Shown: positions 19,464 to 28,018 of the stretch, in pieces | Layout: each line of letters begins with the position of its first letter | Numbering within the stretch: position 1 is the stretch's first letter | From: DATKAS01 sp963733765 | GTDB taxonomy: Bacteria > Actinomycetota > Acidimicrobiia > Acidimicrobiales > DATKAS01 | Length of the DNA: 64,000 bases | Assembly: GCA_963733765.1 (NCBI GenBank) | Contig: CAVTEI010000003.1 | Coordinates: forward strand, 1,302,001 to 1,366,000 | Direction of reading: 5' to 3' | Program-made: the position numbers and the translations under genes | Notes under the pieces: model-generated | The model's database searches: none | Seen by the model: the letters and a program-made list of their open reading frames with translations, nothing else | Told to the model about the DNA's origin: nothing

Positions 19464-20350
19464 ATTTGCGTCTCGCTATTTGCGTCTGGCTCGGCGCGCC
19501 GGCCGGACGCGATCAGTGTGACGCCCGGGATCTCCATGCCGGTCGGCGTGCTGTAGCGGGAGAGCGCGGCACGGAATCGATCGGCAATCGATCTCTGCAC
19601 CTCTGTTGGCAGGGCAGTGAGGATGCCGGCGAGGGGACCCGCGAGCGCGGTCGTCCGCTCCCAGTGGGCCTCGAACGAAGGCGCGCGCAGGGGCGCCTCC
19701 AGTTCCTCGACCAGGACGCCAGTCAGTCCCACCCCGCTCAGCACCCGCGGAGCCGCTCAGCGTCGTCGAGGGAGAACGGACCCGGAACCCCGGGAGGGGG
19801 GACCGGAAAGCCGGTCAGCTCGGAGACGGCGTCGAAGAGCTTGCCGAGCCACGGGTTGCGCGCGCGTGGTCCCCATACCGCGATGGCGATCCGCCCCCCG
19901 GGACGCAGCACTCGTTGGATCTCGCGCGCGGCGCGCTCGGGCTCGACCGCGAACATGAGGCCCTCGCGACACAGGACCACGTCGTAGCTCTCGTCGGGTT
20001 GGTCGATGTCCTCGAGATCGAGAACAGCGGTGCGCACGTTCGTGAGTCCCGAACTCGGAGGCGCGTTTCTCCGCGATCGTCGTCATCTCGATCGCGACGT
20101 CGGACAGCACGACCTCGCCGGTCTCGCCGACGCGCTCAGCCGCCACCAGACCCGCACCACCGGGGCCGCAAGCGAGCTCGAGCACGTGCTCGCCCGGTCG
20201 CAACGCGACGCGGTCGAGCATCACCGCGGTGATCGCGCCGCCTCGCTCGTCGAGGTAGTCCGCGTGTTGGGCCCAGTTCGGCGCGACGCCGGCCCACATG
20301 CCGTGGATCTGGTTCCGGACAGCGTCTTGACCTGCCATTTCAGAGTTCAC
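19460..20350 (-). pseudogene. Class I SAM-dependent methyltransferase, two frame slips
   Basis: A UbiE/MenG-like methyltransferase of about 296 residues. Motif I is VLELACGPGGAGLVAAERVG, the post-I acidic region VVLSDVAIEM follows, and RVLRPGGRIAIAVWGPRARN forms motif III. Slips near 20053 and 19745 separate three conserved pieces. The GTG start is supported by AGGAGG at 20359-20364 with 8-base spacing. It is divergent from a TetR gene across a perfect palindrome, so it is the likely target of that repressor. The methyl acceptor is unknown. Confidence 0.82.
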
Positions 20351-20372
20351 AGCGATGACCTCCTATTTCGCT

Positions 20373-20387
20373 ATACTCCACGAGTAT
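20373..20387. promoter_or_regulatory. Palindrome ATACTC-CAC-GAGTAT, candidate TetR operator
   Basis: A perfect 15-base inverted repeat sits midway in the 61-base AT-rich gap between the methyltransferase and the TetR gene, 9 bases from the methyltransferase ribosome site. Size and symmetry fit a TetR-family dimer, and the site would block both promoters. Confidence 0.55.
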
Positions 20388-20411
20388 TGAATAGATTTAA
20401 CAGGTGGTCAA

Positions 20412-21068
20412 GTGGCTGACGCCGAGCGACCGAAGCGTCGCTACGACTCGCGGCGGCGGCTGGCGCAGGCCGCCGAGACCCGGTTGTCGATCCTCGAGGC
20501 CGCGCAGCGACTCTTCGAGCGCGACGGCTATGTCGGGACGACGATGGAGGCGATCGCGCGCGAGGCCGGCGTCGCGCTCAAGACCGTCTACGCCGGGTTC
20601 ACCACGAAGGCGGGGCTCCTCCGCGCGCTGTGGGACTTGCGGCTGAAGGGTGACCTGGACGACGCGCCGGTCGCCGATCGTGACTGGTACCGGGCCGCGC
20701 TCGATGAACCCGACGCAGTGCGTCAGCTCCGGCTCATCGTTCACAACTCATGCGTGGTGAAGCAACGCATTGGCCCTCTGTTGCGGGTCATCCGGAGCGC
20801 GGCCGAGGTCGACGCCGACGGCGCTGCCCTGTGGCGCCTGATCCAGACCGACTTCTACGCGAACCAGCAGGCGCTCATCGACGCGCTCCAGTCGCGCGGC
20901 GGCCTGCGGGAGGGACTCGACCTCGCGACCGCGACCGACATCCTCTGGACGCTCAACCACCCTGACGTCTGGCTGCTGCTCGTCGGCGAGCGAGGGTGGA
21001 CTCCGGACCAGTTCGAGGAGTGGTTCGCCGACACTGCGGTCGCCCAGCTCGCTCGAGGGGGACGATGA
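20412..21068 (+). CDS. TetR/AcrR family transcriptional regulator
   Basis: A repressor of 218 residues. The DNA-binding domain has RLSILEAAQRLFERDGYVGT, then TMEAIAREAGVALKTVYAGF with the family helix-turn-helix, and TTKAGLLRALWDL. The C-terminal ligand domain ends VWLLLVGERGWTPDQFEEWF, close to other actinobacterial TetR proteins of this subgroup. A GTG start follows AGGTGG. It faces the methyltransferase gene across the 15-base palindrome and is followed 7 bases later by the DUF1801 gene. Confidence 0.9.
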   Translation: MADAERPKRRYDSRRRLAQAAETRLSILEAAQRLFERDGYVGTTMEAIAREAGVALKTVYAGFTTKAGLLRALWDLRLKGDLDDAPVADRDWYRAALDEPDAVRQLRLIVHNSCVVKQRIGPLLRVIRSAAEVDADGAALWRLIQTDFYANQQALIDALQSRGGLREGLDLATATDILWTLNHPDVWLLLVGERGWTPDQFEEWFADTAVAQLARGGR

Positions 21069-21075
21069 TGAGCCG

Positions 21076-21417
21076 ATGGACGACGCGGTGCAGCAGTACA
21101 TCGACGCGATCCCGGCAGCGCACCGGCCTCTCTTCGATCGCATCCATGCCTTGATCCTCGAGGTGCGGCCCGACGCGCAGGTGTCGATGTCGTACGGCAT
21201 CCCGACGTACAAGGTCGGCAAGGCGCGGCTGTACCTCGGCGAATGGAAGCACGGTGTGTCGATCTACGGCTGGCAACAGGGACGCGACGGCGGGTTCGTC
21301 GACCGTCATCCTGAGCTCAAGAAGAGCAAGGGCACGATCCAGCTACGCCCCGAGACGGCAGACGCCGTAACCGACGACGAGCTGTGTGACCTCGTGCGCG
21401 CGGCCTTCGCGGACTGA
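21076..21417 (+). CDS. DUF1801 domain protein
   Basis: A 113-residue YdhG-fold protein with the family text PLFDRIHALILEVRPDAQVS, MSYGIPTYKV and a C-terminal TIQLRPETADAVTDDELCDL. Members are small alpha/beta proteins; one Bacillus relative is called an iron chaperone, but a general function is not established. It lies 7 bases behind the TetR gene and is probably in the same transcript. Confidence 0.8.
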   Translation: MDDAVQQYIDAIPAAHRPLFDRIHALILEVRPDAQVSMSYGIPTYKVGKARLYLGEWKHGVSIYGWQQGRDGGFVDRHPELKKSKGTIQLRPETADAVTDDELCDLVRAAFAD

Positions 21418-21418
21418 G

Positions 21419-22914
21419 ATGCTGGCAAGGGAGATGTTCGACGTCATCGTGATCGGTGCGGGTTCCGCGGGCGCGTGCTCGCGGGCGGCTGTCGGAAGAC
21501 GGCGCGCTCGTCCTGCTCCTCGAGGCGGGGCCGGACCACACGTGGGCAGGCGCGGCTGGCATTCGGTCGGCGAACTTCATCAGCGCTCTCGTGGAACGGG
21601 ACGAGTGTGGCCGAACCTCGTCGCTAGCGGCGTGCGGGTAGGCGGAATCGGTGTACCTGCGTGGGCGCGGTGCGGGCGGATCGTCGTCGGTGAACGGGAT
21701 GGTAGCGATCCGGGGCACGTCGATGACTACGAAAGGTGGGTCGACGAGTACGACTGTGAGGGTTGGGGATGGCCGGAGATGCTGAGGCCTTCCTCGCGCT
21801 CGAGGACGACACCGATTTCGGCGGCGATGGCTGCACGGCAAGGGCGGTCCGATGCCCTGGCGCGCACGCCAGTCGCGCGGCTCGCTCCACTCGACCGCGC
21901 GCTGCGGGTGGCGATCACAGCGCTCGGCTACCCGACATGCGACAGCTACCACGCGGTCGACGCGACTGGCGTCAGCCGCACCGGGCTGACGTTCGCGAGG
22001 GCGTCGTATTCGACGAACGACGCGTACCTCGAGTCCGCTCGGTACGGCTGAACCTCACTGTTCGCGGCGATGCACTTGTCGATCGTGTCCTGCTACGGGC
22101 CGGGCAGCGGGAGTTCGTTCGCGACGGGCGAGGAGATCGAGGCGCCGCGAGGTGATCGTGAGCGGGGGTGCGATCCACTCGCCGCGATCCTGCTGCGGTC
22201 GGGCATCGGCATCGACGACGGGCTTCCCGTGGGCTCGAACCTGAAGGAGCACGCGGCGACTCCCGGCTTCGAGCTTCCCTTGCCCGGGACGCGGGATGAC
22301 GTCCGGGGAAGCGCCGCTGTTCAGTTCGGTGCTTCGCTACACCTCGGGGCTCGCCGACGCGGGACCGAACGACATGCAGATCTTGTGGTTCCCCGCAGTG
22401 GGGCCCACGACGACGACCTCGCGGGGGGTCGGCTCATCGGCGCGGTGATGCGCGTCTTCTCGCACGGTGTCGTGCGCTTGCGGTCCGCAGACCCGACCGA
22501 CGATCCCGTGGTCGAGTTCCGCATGCTCACCGACGAGCGTGATCTCGTTCGCCTACGCGACTGCGTCCACCGGATGACCGAGATCGTGCGCCACCCAGCG
22601 GCGGTCGCAGTCATCGAGGACGTAACTGCGCTCTCGACTCCGCTTCGACGAGCTCGACACCGACGACGCGATCGACGAGTGGTTGTTCGCGAACGTGACG
22701 GACTACGTGCACGCGGTCGGCACCTGCCGCATGGGAGTACGCGATGATCCGGCGGCGGTCGTCGACACCGACTGCGCCGTACGTGGCTACGCCGGCGTCC
22801 GTGTGTGCGACGTGTCAGTGATGCCAGACCTTCCCAAGGCCAACACTCACCTGACAACCGTCGCCATCGCCGAACGCCTCGCCGCGAAGATGCGGCCCCA
22901 CGCCACTGAGTTAG
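21419..22914 (+). pseudogene. GMC-family FAD-dependent oxidoreductase (frame-broken)
   Basis: A glucose-methanol-choline oxidoreductase of about 500 residues, scattered over all three frames. The FAD loop MFDVIVIGAGSAG opens it, followed by GRLSEDGALVLLLEAGPDH. The GMC signature YLRGRGAGGSSSVNGM lies at about 21.65-21.70 kb, and GVSRTGLTFARAS is visible at about 21.97 kb. The C-terminus has YVHAVGTCRMGVRDDPAAVV with the catalytic His and DLPKANTHLTTVAIAERLA with the catalytic Asn. At least eight slips are needed, several within 30 bases of each other. The stop cannot be fixed; it lies at the tail-to-tail junction with the SDR gene. Confidence 0.8.
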
Positions 22915-23693
22915 TCACTCGAGCGGGGGCGTCCGCCTCCGATCGCCGCTGTGATGCCACCGTCGACTGGGTAGGCGCCGCCGGTGATGAAGCTCGCGTC
23001 CTCGCTCGCCAAGAACGCGACGAGCTCGCCGACTTCCTCGGGACGTCCCACGCGTCCGATCGGATGGCCGGCGCCGAACATCTCGAGCATCTGGGCGTTG
23101 CCGTGCGCGGGGCCCAGGATCGGCGTGTCGATCACTCCGGGGCAGACCGCATTCACCCGGATGTGCTGCGGCGCCAGATCAATGGCGGCGCACTTGACGA
23201 GGCCGATCACGCCGAACTTCGTCGCGCAGTAGGTGCCCATCGCCATGCCGCCATTCAGCCCGGCGCCCGAGGACGTCACGACGATCGACCCGCCGCCCGC
23301 GCTCGCGATCGCGCGGCCGAACGACTGCATGCCCAGCAGCACGCCGCGCAGGTTCACGGCCATGGTGCGATCCCAGTCATCGAGGCTGATGTCGAGCACC
23401 CCGCCCATCGTGGCGATGCCGGCGTTGAGATGAGCGACGTGCAACGGGCCTAGCTCAGCGGCGATGGCCTGGGCTGCAGCGTCGTTCGACTCAGGACTCG
23501 TGACGTCGAGCTCGACCGCGATCGCGACGCCCCCGCCCTCGGTGATGCCCTTCGCGGTCGCCTCGGCACGGGCGACGTCGAGATCGGCGCACGCCACGCG
23601 GGCACCATGTCGCGCGAGCACTGCCGCCGTCGCTGCTCCGATTCCCGAGCCTGCGCCCGTGACGACAGCGGTCTTTTCCTCGAGCCTGCCCAT
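22911..23693 (-). CDS. Short-chain dehydrogenase/reductase (classical SDR)
   Basis: A 260-residue NAD(P)-dependent oxidoreductase. The cofactor loop is VVTGAGSGIGAATAAVLARH, an acidic CADLD after beta-2 favours NAD(H), LNAGI is the NAG motif, and the catalytic set is Ser in VTSSGAGL and Tyr/Lys in YCATK. The C-terminus ASFITGGAYPVDGG is typical of 3-oxoacyl-ACP-reductase-like members. The ATG follows a GGGAGG ribosome site. It is divergent from another SDR gene with a 69-base gap. The substrate is unknown. Confidence 0.92.
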   Translation of the reverse strand: MGRLEEKTAVVTGAGSGIGAATAAVLARHGARVACADLDVARAEATAKGITEGGGVAIAVELDVTSPESNDAAAQAIAAELGPLHVAHLNAGIATMGGVLDISLDDWDRTMAVNLRGVLLGMQSFGRAIASAGGGSIVVTSSGAGLNGGMAMGTYCATKFGVIGLVKCAAIDLAPQHIRVNAVCPGVIDTPILGPAHGNAQMLEMFGAGHPIGRVGRPEEVGELVAFLASEDASFITGGAYPVDGGITAAIGGGRPRSSD

Positions 23694-23762
23694 GTTGCCT
23701 CCCGTAGCTGCCTGGTCCCGAAGGTTGTCACCTTTGAGGGTGTTCGCGCGACGCTGACGGGC

Positions 23763-24497
23763 ATGGATCTCACTGGTCACGCAGTCATCGTCACTGGTTC
23801 CTCGAGCGGCATCGGTGCCGCGATCGCTCGTCGGCTCGACGCACTTGGGGCTGGAGTCGTCATCAACTCGGCGACGTCGGTCGAGGCGGGCAACGCGGTC
23901 GCGGCCGAGCTCCGCGACGCGACGTACGTCCAGGGCGACATCGGCGATCCGGCAACGGCTCAGGCACTGGTGGAGGGGGCTCAGTCTCGGTGGGGGAGGC
24001 TCGACGGGCTGGTCAACAACGCCGCGGTGACGGTCTCCGTCCCGCTCGCGGACCTTGACTCGGTCGAGGTGTCGCACTGGGAGAAGGTGCTGCGCACGAA
24101 TGTGATCGGCACGTTCCTCGTCAGCCAGGCGTGCCTGCCGCTTCTCCGTGAGGCCGAAGACGGATGGATCGTGAACATCACGTCGCTGGCGGGAATTCGC
24201 CAGACGGGGAGCTCGCTGCCGTACGCGGTGTCGAAGGCTGCGGTCAACCACATGACGACGCTGCTGGCGAAGTTCGCCGGTGGCAACGTGCGCGTGAACG
24301 GCGTCGCACCGGGGCTGGTCGACACGCCGTGGACAGCGGACTGGCACGACCGCCGCGAGGCAGTGACGGCGACCGCGCCGTTGCACCGGGTTGCTACTCC
24401 GGACGACATCGCGGAGGCGGCGCTCGGGCTGATCGCCAGCCGCTATGCCACCGGCGCCACCCTGATCGTCGACGGCGGGCTCGGCCTCATGGTTTAG
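23763..24497 (+). CDS. Short-chain dehydrogenase/reductase (classical SDR)
   Basis: A 244-residue SDR. It shows VIVTGSSSGIGAAIARRLDA (cofactor loop), LVNNAAV (NAG-equivalent), the catalytic Ser in VNITSLAGIRQ and YAVSK for Tyr/Lys, and ends ATGATLIVDGGLGLMV. The absence of an Asp after beta-2 (VVINSATS) favours NADPH. It is related to but clearly distinct from the divergent SDR, so this is not a recent duplication. The two tandem palindromes just downstream belong to the following TetR gene. Confidence 0.92.
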   Translation: MDLTGHAVIVTGSSSGIGAAIARRLDALGAGVVINSATSVEAGNAVAAELRDATYVQGDIGDPATAQALVEGAQSRWGRLDGLVNNAAVTVSVPLADLDSVEVSHWEKVLRTNVIGTFLVSQACLPLLREAEDGWIVNITSLAGIRQTGSSLPYAVSKAAVNHMTTLLAKFAGGNVRVNGVAPGLVDTPWTADWHDRREAVTATAPLHRVATPDDIAEAALGLIASRYATGATLIVDGGLGLMV

Positions 24498-24512
24498 CGG
24501 TCACCAAGTTTC

Positions 24513-24552
24513 GCTTGACTCACGCTCAAGCCCATGGTTGAGTGGCGGTCAA
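24513..24552. promoter_or_regulatory. Two tandem palindromes TTGA-N7-TCAA ahead of the TetR-glycosyltransferase operon
   Basis: Site 1 is GCTTGA-CTCACGC-TCAAGC (24513-24531) and site 2 is TTGA-GTGGCGG-TCAA (24538-24552); both have 7-base spacers and their centres are 23 bases apart. The second ends directly at the ATG at 24553, so a bound repressor would cover promoter and start. This double arrangement suits cooperative TetR-family autoregulation. Confidence 0.5.
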
Positions 24553-25158
24553 ATGAAATCAACACGTACGTACACGATGAGCGCGAGGGCTGGTGCGCTG
24601 GCAGAAACGAGAGAGCGCATCGCCCGCTCGGCGATCCAGCTCTTCTTCGACAGCTGGTACGAGGACGTCACGCTCGCGGCGATTGCCGCAGCCGCGGGGG
24701 TCTCCCACCAGACGGTGCTGAACCACTTCGAGTCGAAAGAGGGCGTCGCTCTCGCGGCGATGGAGATCGTGAAGGCCGAGACGTCCAGCCGCCGCAGCGA
24801 GGCGCCTTCCGACAATGTCGCGGGCGCGGTGCACGTGCTCGTCGACGAGTACGAGCGGTTCGGCGACGCGAACGTCCGGTGGGCGGTCTCATCGGAGCGC
24901 CTCGGACGTCTCGCACCCTTGCTGGATGAGGGCCGAGCATCCCATCAGCAATGGCTGCGCACCGTCTTCGCGTTCGGGCTGCCGCGACAGGCGGCCGAGC
25001 GTCGGCGCGTGATCAACGCGCTCCATGTCGCCACCGACGTCTACACGTGGAAGCTGCTTCGCCGGGACCTCGGCCTCGGCCGGGCCGAGACAGAACGCAC
25101 CATGGTCGAGCTCGTCGAAGGCGTGCTCTCCGACAACGATCCAGGAGGAATCCAATGA
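24553..25158 (+). CDS. TetR/AcrR family transcriptional regulator
   Basis: A regulator of about 201 residues. The helix-turn-helix reads RIARSAIQLFFDSWYEDVTL, then AAIAAAAGVSHQTVLNHFES and KEGVALAAMEIV. The C-terminal half is alpha-helical with no recognisable ligand signature. No ribosome site is convincing. The ATG at 24553 is chosen because it starts just after the second palindrome; an in-frame TTG at 24538 and an ATG at 24577 are alternatives. The stop overlaps the glycosyltransferase ATG (ATGA), so the two are one operon, and the regulator probably senses a compound handled by that transferase. Confidence 0.88.
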   Translation: MKSTRTYTMSARAGALAETRERIARSAIQLFFDSWYEDVTLAAIAAAAGVSHQTVLNHFESKEGVALAAMEIVKAETSSRRSEAPSDNVAGAVHVLVDEYERFGDANVRWAVSSERLGRLAPLLDEGRASHQQWLRTVFAFGLPRQAAERRRVINALHVATDVYTWKLLRRDLGLGRAETERTMVELVEGVLSDNDPGGIQ

Positions 25159-26444
25159 CCACCCCGCCGCTCACCTTTCTCGCCGCGCTCGTCGACGGCG
25201 GGGGCACCGTGCCCCCGGAGCTGTCGGCCGTGCGGCAGCTCGTCGAGCGCGGGCACGACGTGACGGTCCTCGCCGAAGACTCGATGGAGCACGAGGTCAT
25301 GGCCACGGGTGCGACGTTTCGGCGGTGGGCGACCGCGCCCAACCGGGCGGATCGGTCGGCGGAGAACGATCCCTACCGCGACTGGGAGGTGAAGTCGCCG
25401 ATGAAGCTGTTCGAGCGCCTGCTCGACACCCAGTTCATGGGGCCGGCCGCCCGCTATGTGGCGGACGTCCAGCAGGCCGTGGCCGAGCAGCGCCCCGATG
25501 TCGTGCTGTGCTCGCAGTTCGCGTTCGGTGCGATGGTCGCGGCGGAGGCCGCCCGCATCCCGTTCGTTGTCCTGATGCCGAACGTCTATCTGCTCCCCGC
25601 CGAAGGCATGCCGCCACTCGGCATGGGATTCAAGCCGGCCAAGAGCGCCGCGGGACGGCTGCGCGACCGCGTGGTCGGCGGCTTCACGATGCGGGTCTGG
25701 GACAAGAAGGGCCTCCCGCGCCTCAACGCCCTGCGCGCCGAGCTCGGGCTCGAGCCGGTCGAACACTTCTGGGATCAGGTGCATCAGGCCAGGCGTGAGC
25801 TCGTCATGACCTCCCCGGATTTCGACTTCCCCGCGAGGCTGCCGGCACCCGCTCGCTACGTCGGCCCTGTGCTCGACGATCCGACATGGGTCGAGCCGTG
25901 GTCGCCGCCGCCGGGCAGCGAGCCGCTCGTGCTCGTGGCGTTGTCGTCGACCTTCCAGGACCAGGGCGCGACGATCCAGCGCATCATCGATGGGCTGGCG
26001 ACGCTGCCGGTGCGCGTCGTCGTCACCGCGGGTCCTGCGCTCGATCCGGCGACGCTCCACGCTCGTGTCAACGTGTCGATCGTCGCGTCGGCGCCGCACA
26101 GCGAAGTGCTGAAGCACGCCGCGCTCGTGATCAACCACGGCGGCCACGGCACGGTGATCAGGGCGCTGGCCGCCGGAGTTCCGATGGTGGTGATGTCGCA
26201 CGGTCGCGACCAAGCCGAGAACGCCACCCGAGTGACCACACGTGGTGCGGGCATCGCAGTGAAGAAGGGCGCGAAGCCCGCGAAGATCGCGGCGGCCGTG
26301 CGCACGATCCTCGACGACCCGAGCTATCGCACGAACGCCGAGCGTCTCGGCGAGGCCATCCGTCGAGACGCCGTCCGCAGCTCTCTCGTGGACGAGCTCG
26401 AGGCAGCCTCCGACAGGAGCTACGTCAGCTCGAAGCCGGCGTAG
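25155..26444 (+). CDS. GT1 (MGT-type) glycosyltransferase
   Basis: A macrolide-glycosyltransferase-like GT-B enzyme of 429 residues that would transfer a sugar from a nucleotide-sugar to a small hydrophobic acceptor. The N-terminal domain has ELSAVRQLVERGHDVTVLAE. The donor-binding region reads IVASAPHSEVLKHAALVINH, then GGHGTVIRALAAGVPMVVMS and the final HGRDQAENATRV, a complete GT1 nucleotide-diphosphate-binding pattern. AGGAGG precedes the ATG, which overlaps the TetR stop. The tail overlaps the opposing monooxygenase by 25 bases. Self-protection by glycosylating a toxic compound is a plausible role for such TetR-linked enzymes, but this is inference. Confidence 0.88.
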   Translation: MTTPPLTFLAALVDGGGTVPPELSAVRQLVERGHDVTVLAEDSMEHEVMATGATFRRWATAPNRADRSAENDPYRDWEVKSPMKLFERLLDTQFMGPAARYVADVQQAVAEQRPDVVLCSQFAFGAMVAAEAARIPFVVLMPNVYLLPAEGMPPLGMGFKPAKSAAGRLRDRVVGGFTMRVWDKKGLPRLNALRAELGLEPVEHFWDQVHQARRELVMTSPDFDFPARLPAPARYVGPVLDDPTWVEPWSPPPGSEPLVLVALSSTFQDQGATIQRIIDGLATLPVRVVVTAGPALDPATLHARVNVSIVASAPHSEVLKHAALVINHGGHGTVIRALAAGVPMVVMSHGRDQAENATRVTTRGAGIAVKKGAKPAKIAAAVRTILDDPSYRTNAERLGEAIRRDAVRSSLVDELEAASDRSYVSSKPA

Positions 26445-28018
26445 CCCTCGGCGGCGACGGCCTCGCATCGTTCCTGGAACCGCGGGAAGCCACCCGTATA
26501 GAGGAGCACCGAACGTTCACCAGTCGGCACGCTCGCCGAGGTCTTCCCGGTGAACCATGACTCCACCTTCGAGAAGAGCATGCGCTCAGCGGCTTCGTGC
26601 ACCTCGGCGGTCCACGCTTGTTGTGCCTCCGCCTCGACCGCGACGCGGGTGAGGCCGAGGTCGGACATGTGTTCCAGCAGGTCGGCAACCCACTCGACGT
26701 TGTGCTCGATGCAGCGAGGCATGTTGCAGAAGGTCGCGGCGTTGTGCGGGCCGACGAGGATGAAGAGGTTCGGGAAGTCTGCGACGCCGAGACCGAGGAA
26801 GGTACGGGGACCGTCGGTCCATGCGTCGACGAGACGAGCACCGCCATCGCCTCGGATGTCGATCCGTTCGAACGGCCCCGTGACCGCGTCGAACCCTGTC
26901 GCCAGCACGATGACGTCGCATGGGTGACCGCCGGCCGTGGTGGTGATACCCGACTCGGTCACCTCCACGATCGGTGTCTCGCGCAGGTCGACGAGCTCGA
27001 CATGCGGTTGGTTGAAGACCTCGTAGTAGCCGGACTCGAGCGGCACTCGCTTGGTCCCGAAACCATGGTCGGTGGGGATGAGCTTCTGGGCAATCGCCGG
27101 ATCGTCGATGCGCTCCCGGATCTTTTGGGCCATGAACTCGCTCAACGTGGCGTTCGCGCGCGCGTCGACGAGCACATCGCGGAAGTTGCCCATCCAGATG
27201 CCGAAACCGCGCTGCGCGTACAGCTCCTCGTAGAACGCGAGGCGCTCCTCGTCGGACACTTCGAGTGCCTTGCGCCGATCAGCGTCGTGAATGAAGCCGC
27301 CGTAGGTGTTCCGGCACAGGTCGAAGATCTCCGGATACCGGGCGCGGATCGACGCTTGGGTGTCTCCGTCGATCGGACCGTTGCGCAGCGGCGCGCACCA
27401 GTTGGGTGAGCGCTGGAACACGGTGAGGTGGCCGGCGACCTTCGCGAGCTCGGGAATCGCCTGCACCGCGGTCGCGCCGGTGCCGACGATCGCAACGCGG
27501 CCGCCGGCGAGGTCGAGCGGCTCACGGGGCCAGTCAGAGGTGTGGAAGCACGGACCGCCGAACCGATCGAGCCCCGGGATGTCGGGCAGATTTGGGATCG
27601 ACAGCGCGCCGATCGCAAGCACGAGGAACCGTGAGGACGCGGTTGCACCGTCCTCGACATCGACCGTCCACTCGCGAGCGCCCTCGTCCCACCGCGCGGC
27701 CCGCACACGGGCGCCGAACGTGATGTCGCGACAGAGGTCGAAGCGGTCAGCGACGTGTTGCAGGTACCGAAGCGTCTCGGGCTGGGGCGAGAAGTGCTCG
27801 CTCCAGTCCCACTCGGCGAGGAGCTCGGGCGAGAACGAGTAGCCGTAGGAGTAGCTCTCGCTGTCGAAGCGCGCGCCCGGGTAGCGGTTCCAGTACCAGG
27901 TGCCGCCGACATCGGAGCCTGCTTCGAAGACGTGCGCGGACAGGCCGAGCTCGCGTAGCCGGTAGAGCTGATAAAGCCCGGAGACTCCGGCCCCGATGAT
28001 GATCGCGTCGTAGGTCAA
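26420..28018 (-). CDS. Flavin-binding Baeyer-Villiger-type monooxygenase
   Basis: A 532-residue FAD/NADPH monooxygenase. The FAD loop is YDAIIIGAGVSGLYQLYRLR with the following VGGTWYWNRYPGARFD, the fingerprint FGGPCFHTSDW matches FxGxxxHxxxW exactly, and the NADPH loop is VAIVGTGATAVQAIPELA. The C-terminal region VIVLATGFDAVTGPF is the ATGF segment. The enzyme inserts oxygen next to a ketone or oxygenates a heteroatom. The start is a TTG overlapping the stop of the GH15 gene (TTGA), so it is translationally coupled to a carbohydrate enzyme, an odd pairing. Confidence 0.93.
   Translation of the reverse strand: MTYDAIIIGAGVSGLYQLYRLRELGLSAHVFEAGSDVGGTWYWNRYPGARFDSESYSYGYSFSPELLAEWDWSEHFSPQPETLRYLQHVADRFDLCRDITFGARVRAARWDEGAREWTVDVEDGATASSRFLVLAIGALSIPNLPDIPGLDRFGGPCFHTSDWPREPLDLAGGRVAIVGTGATAVQAIPELAKVAGHLTVFQRSPNWCAPLRNGPIDGDTQASIRARYPEIFDLCRNTYGGFIHDADRRKALEVSDEERLAFYEELYAQRGFGIWMGNFRDVLVDARANATLSEFMAQKIRERIDDPAIAQKLIPTDHGFGTKRVPLESGYYEVFNQPHVELVDLRETPIVEVTESGITTTAGGHPCDVIVLATGFDAVTGPFERIDIRGDGGARLVDAWTDGPRTFLGLGVADFPNLFILVGPHNAATFCNMPRCIEHNVEWVADLLEHMSDLGLTRVAVEAEAQQAWTAEVHEAAERMLFSKVESWFTGKTSASVPTGERSVLLYTGGFPRFQERCEAVAAEGYAGFELT

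Noticed and set aside
19464..19487. Direct repeat ATTTGCGTCT twice with a 14-base period
   Set aside because: It lies in the C-terminal coding end of the methyltransferase gene, is short, and has no inverted symmetry or promoter context.
23721..23734. Inverted repeat AAGGT-TGTC-ACCTT between the two divergent SDR genes
   Set aside because: Only 5-base arms; such repeats are frequent by chance and no regulator gene adjoins it.
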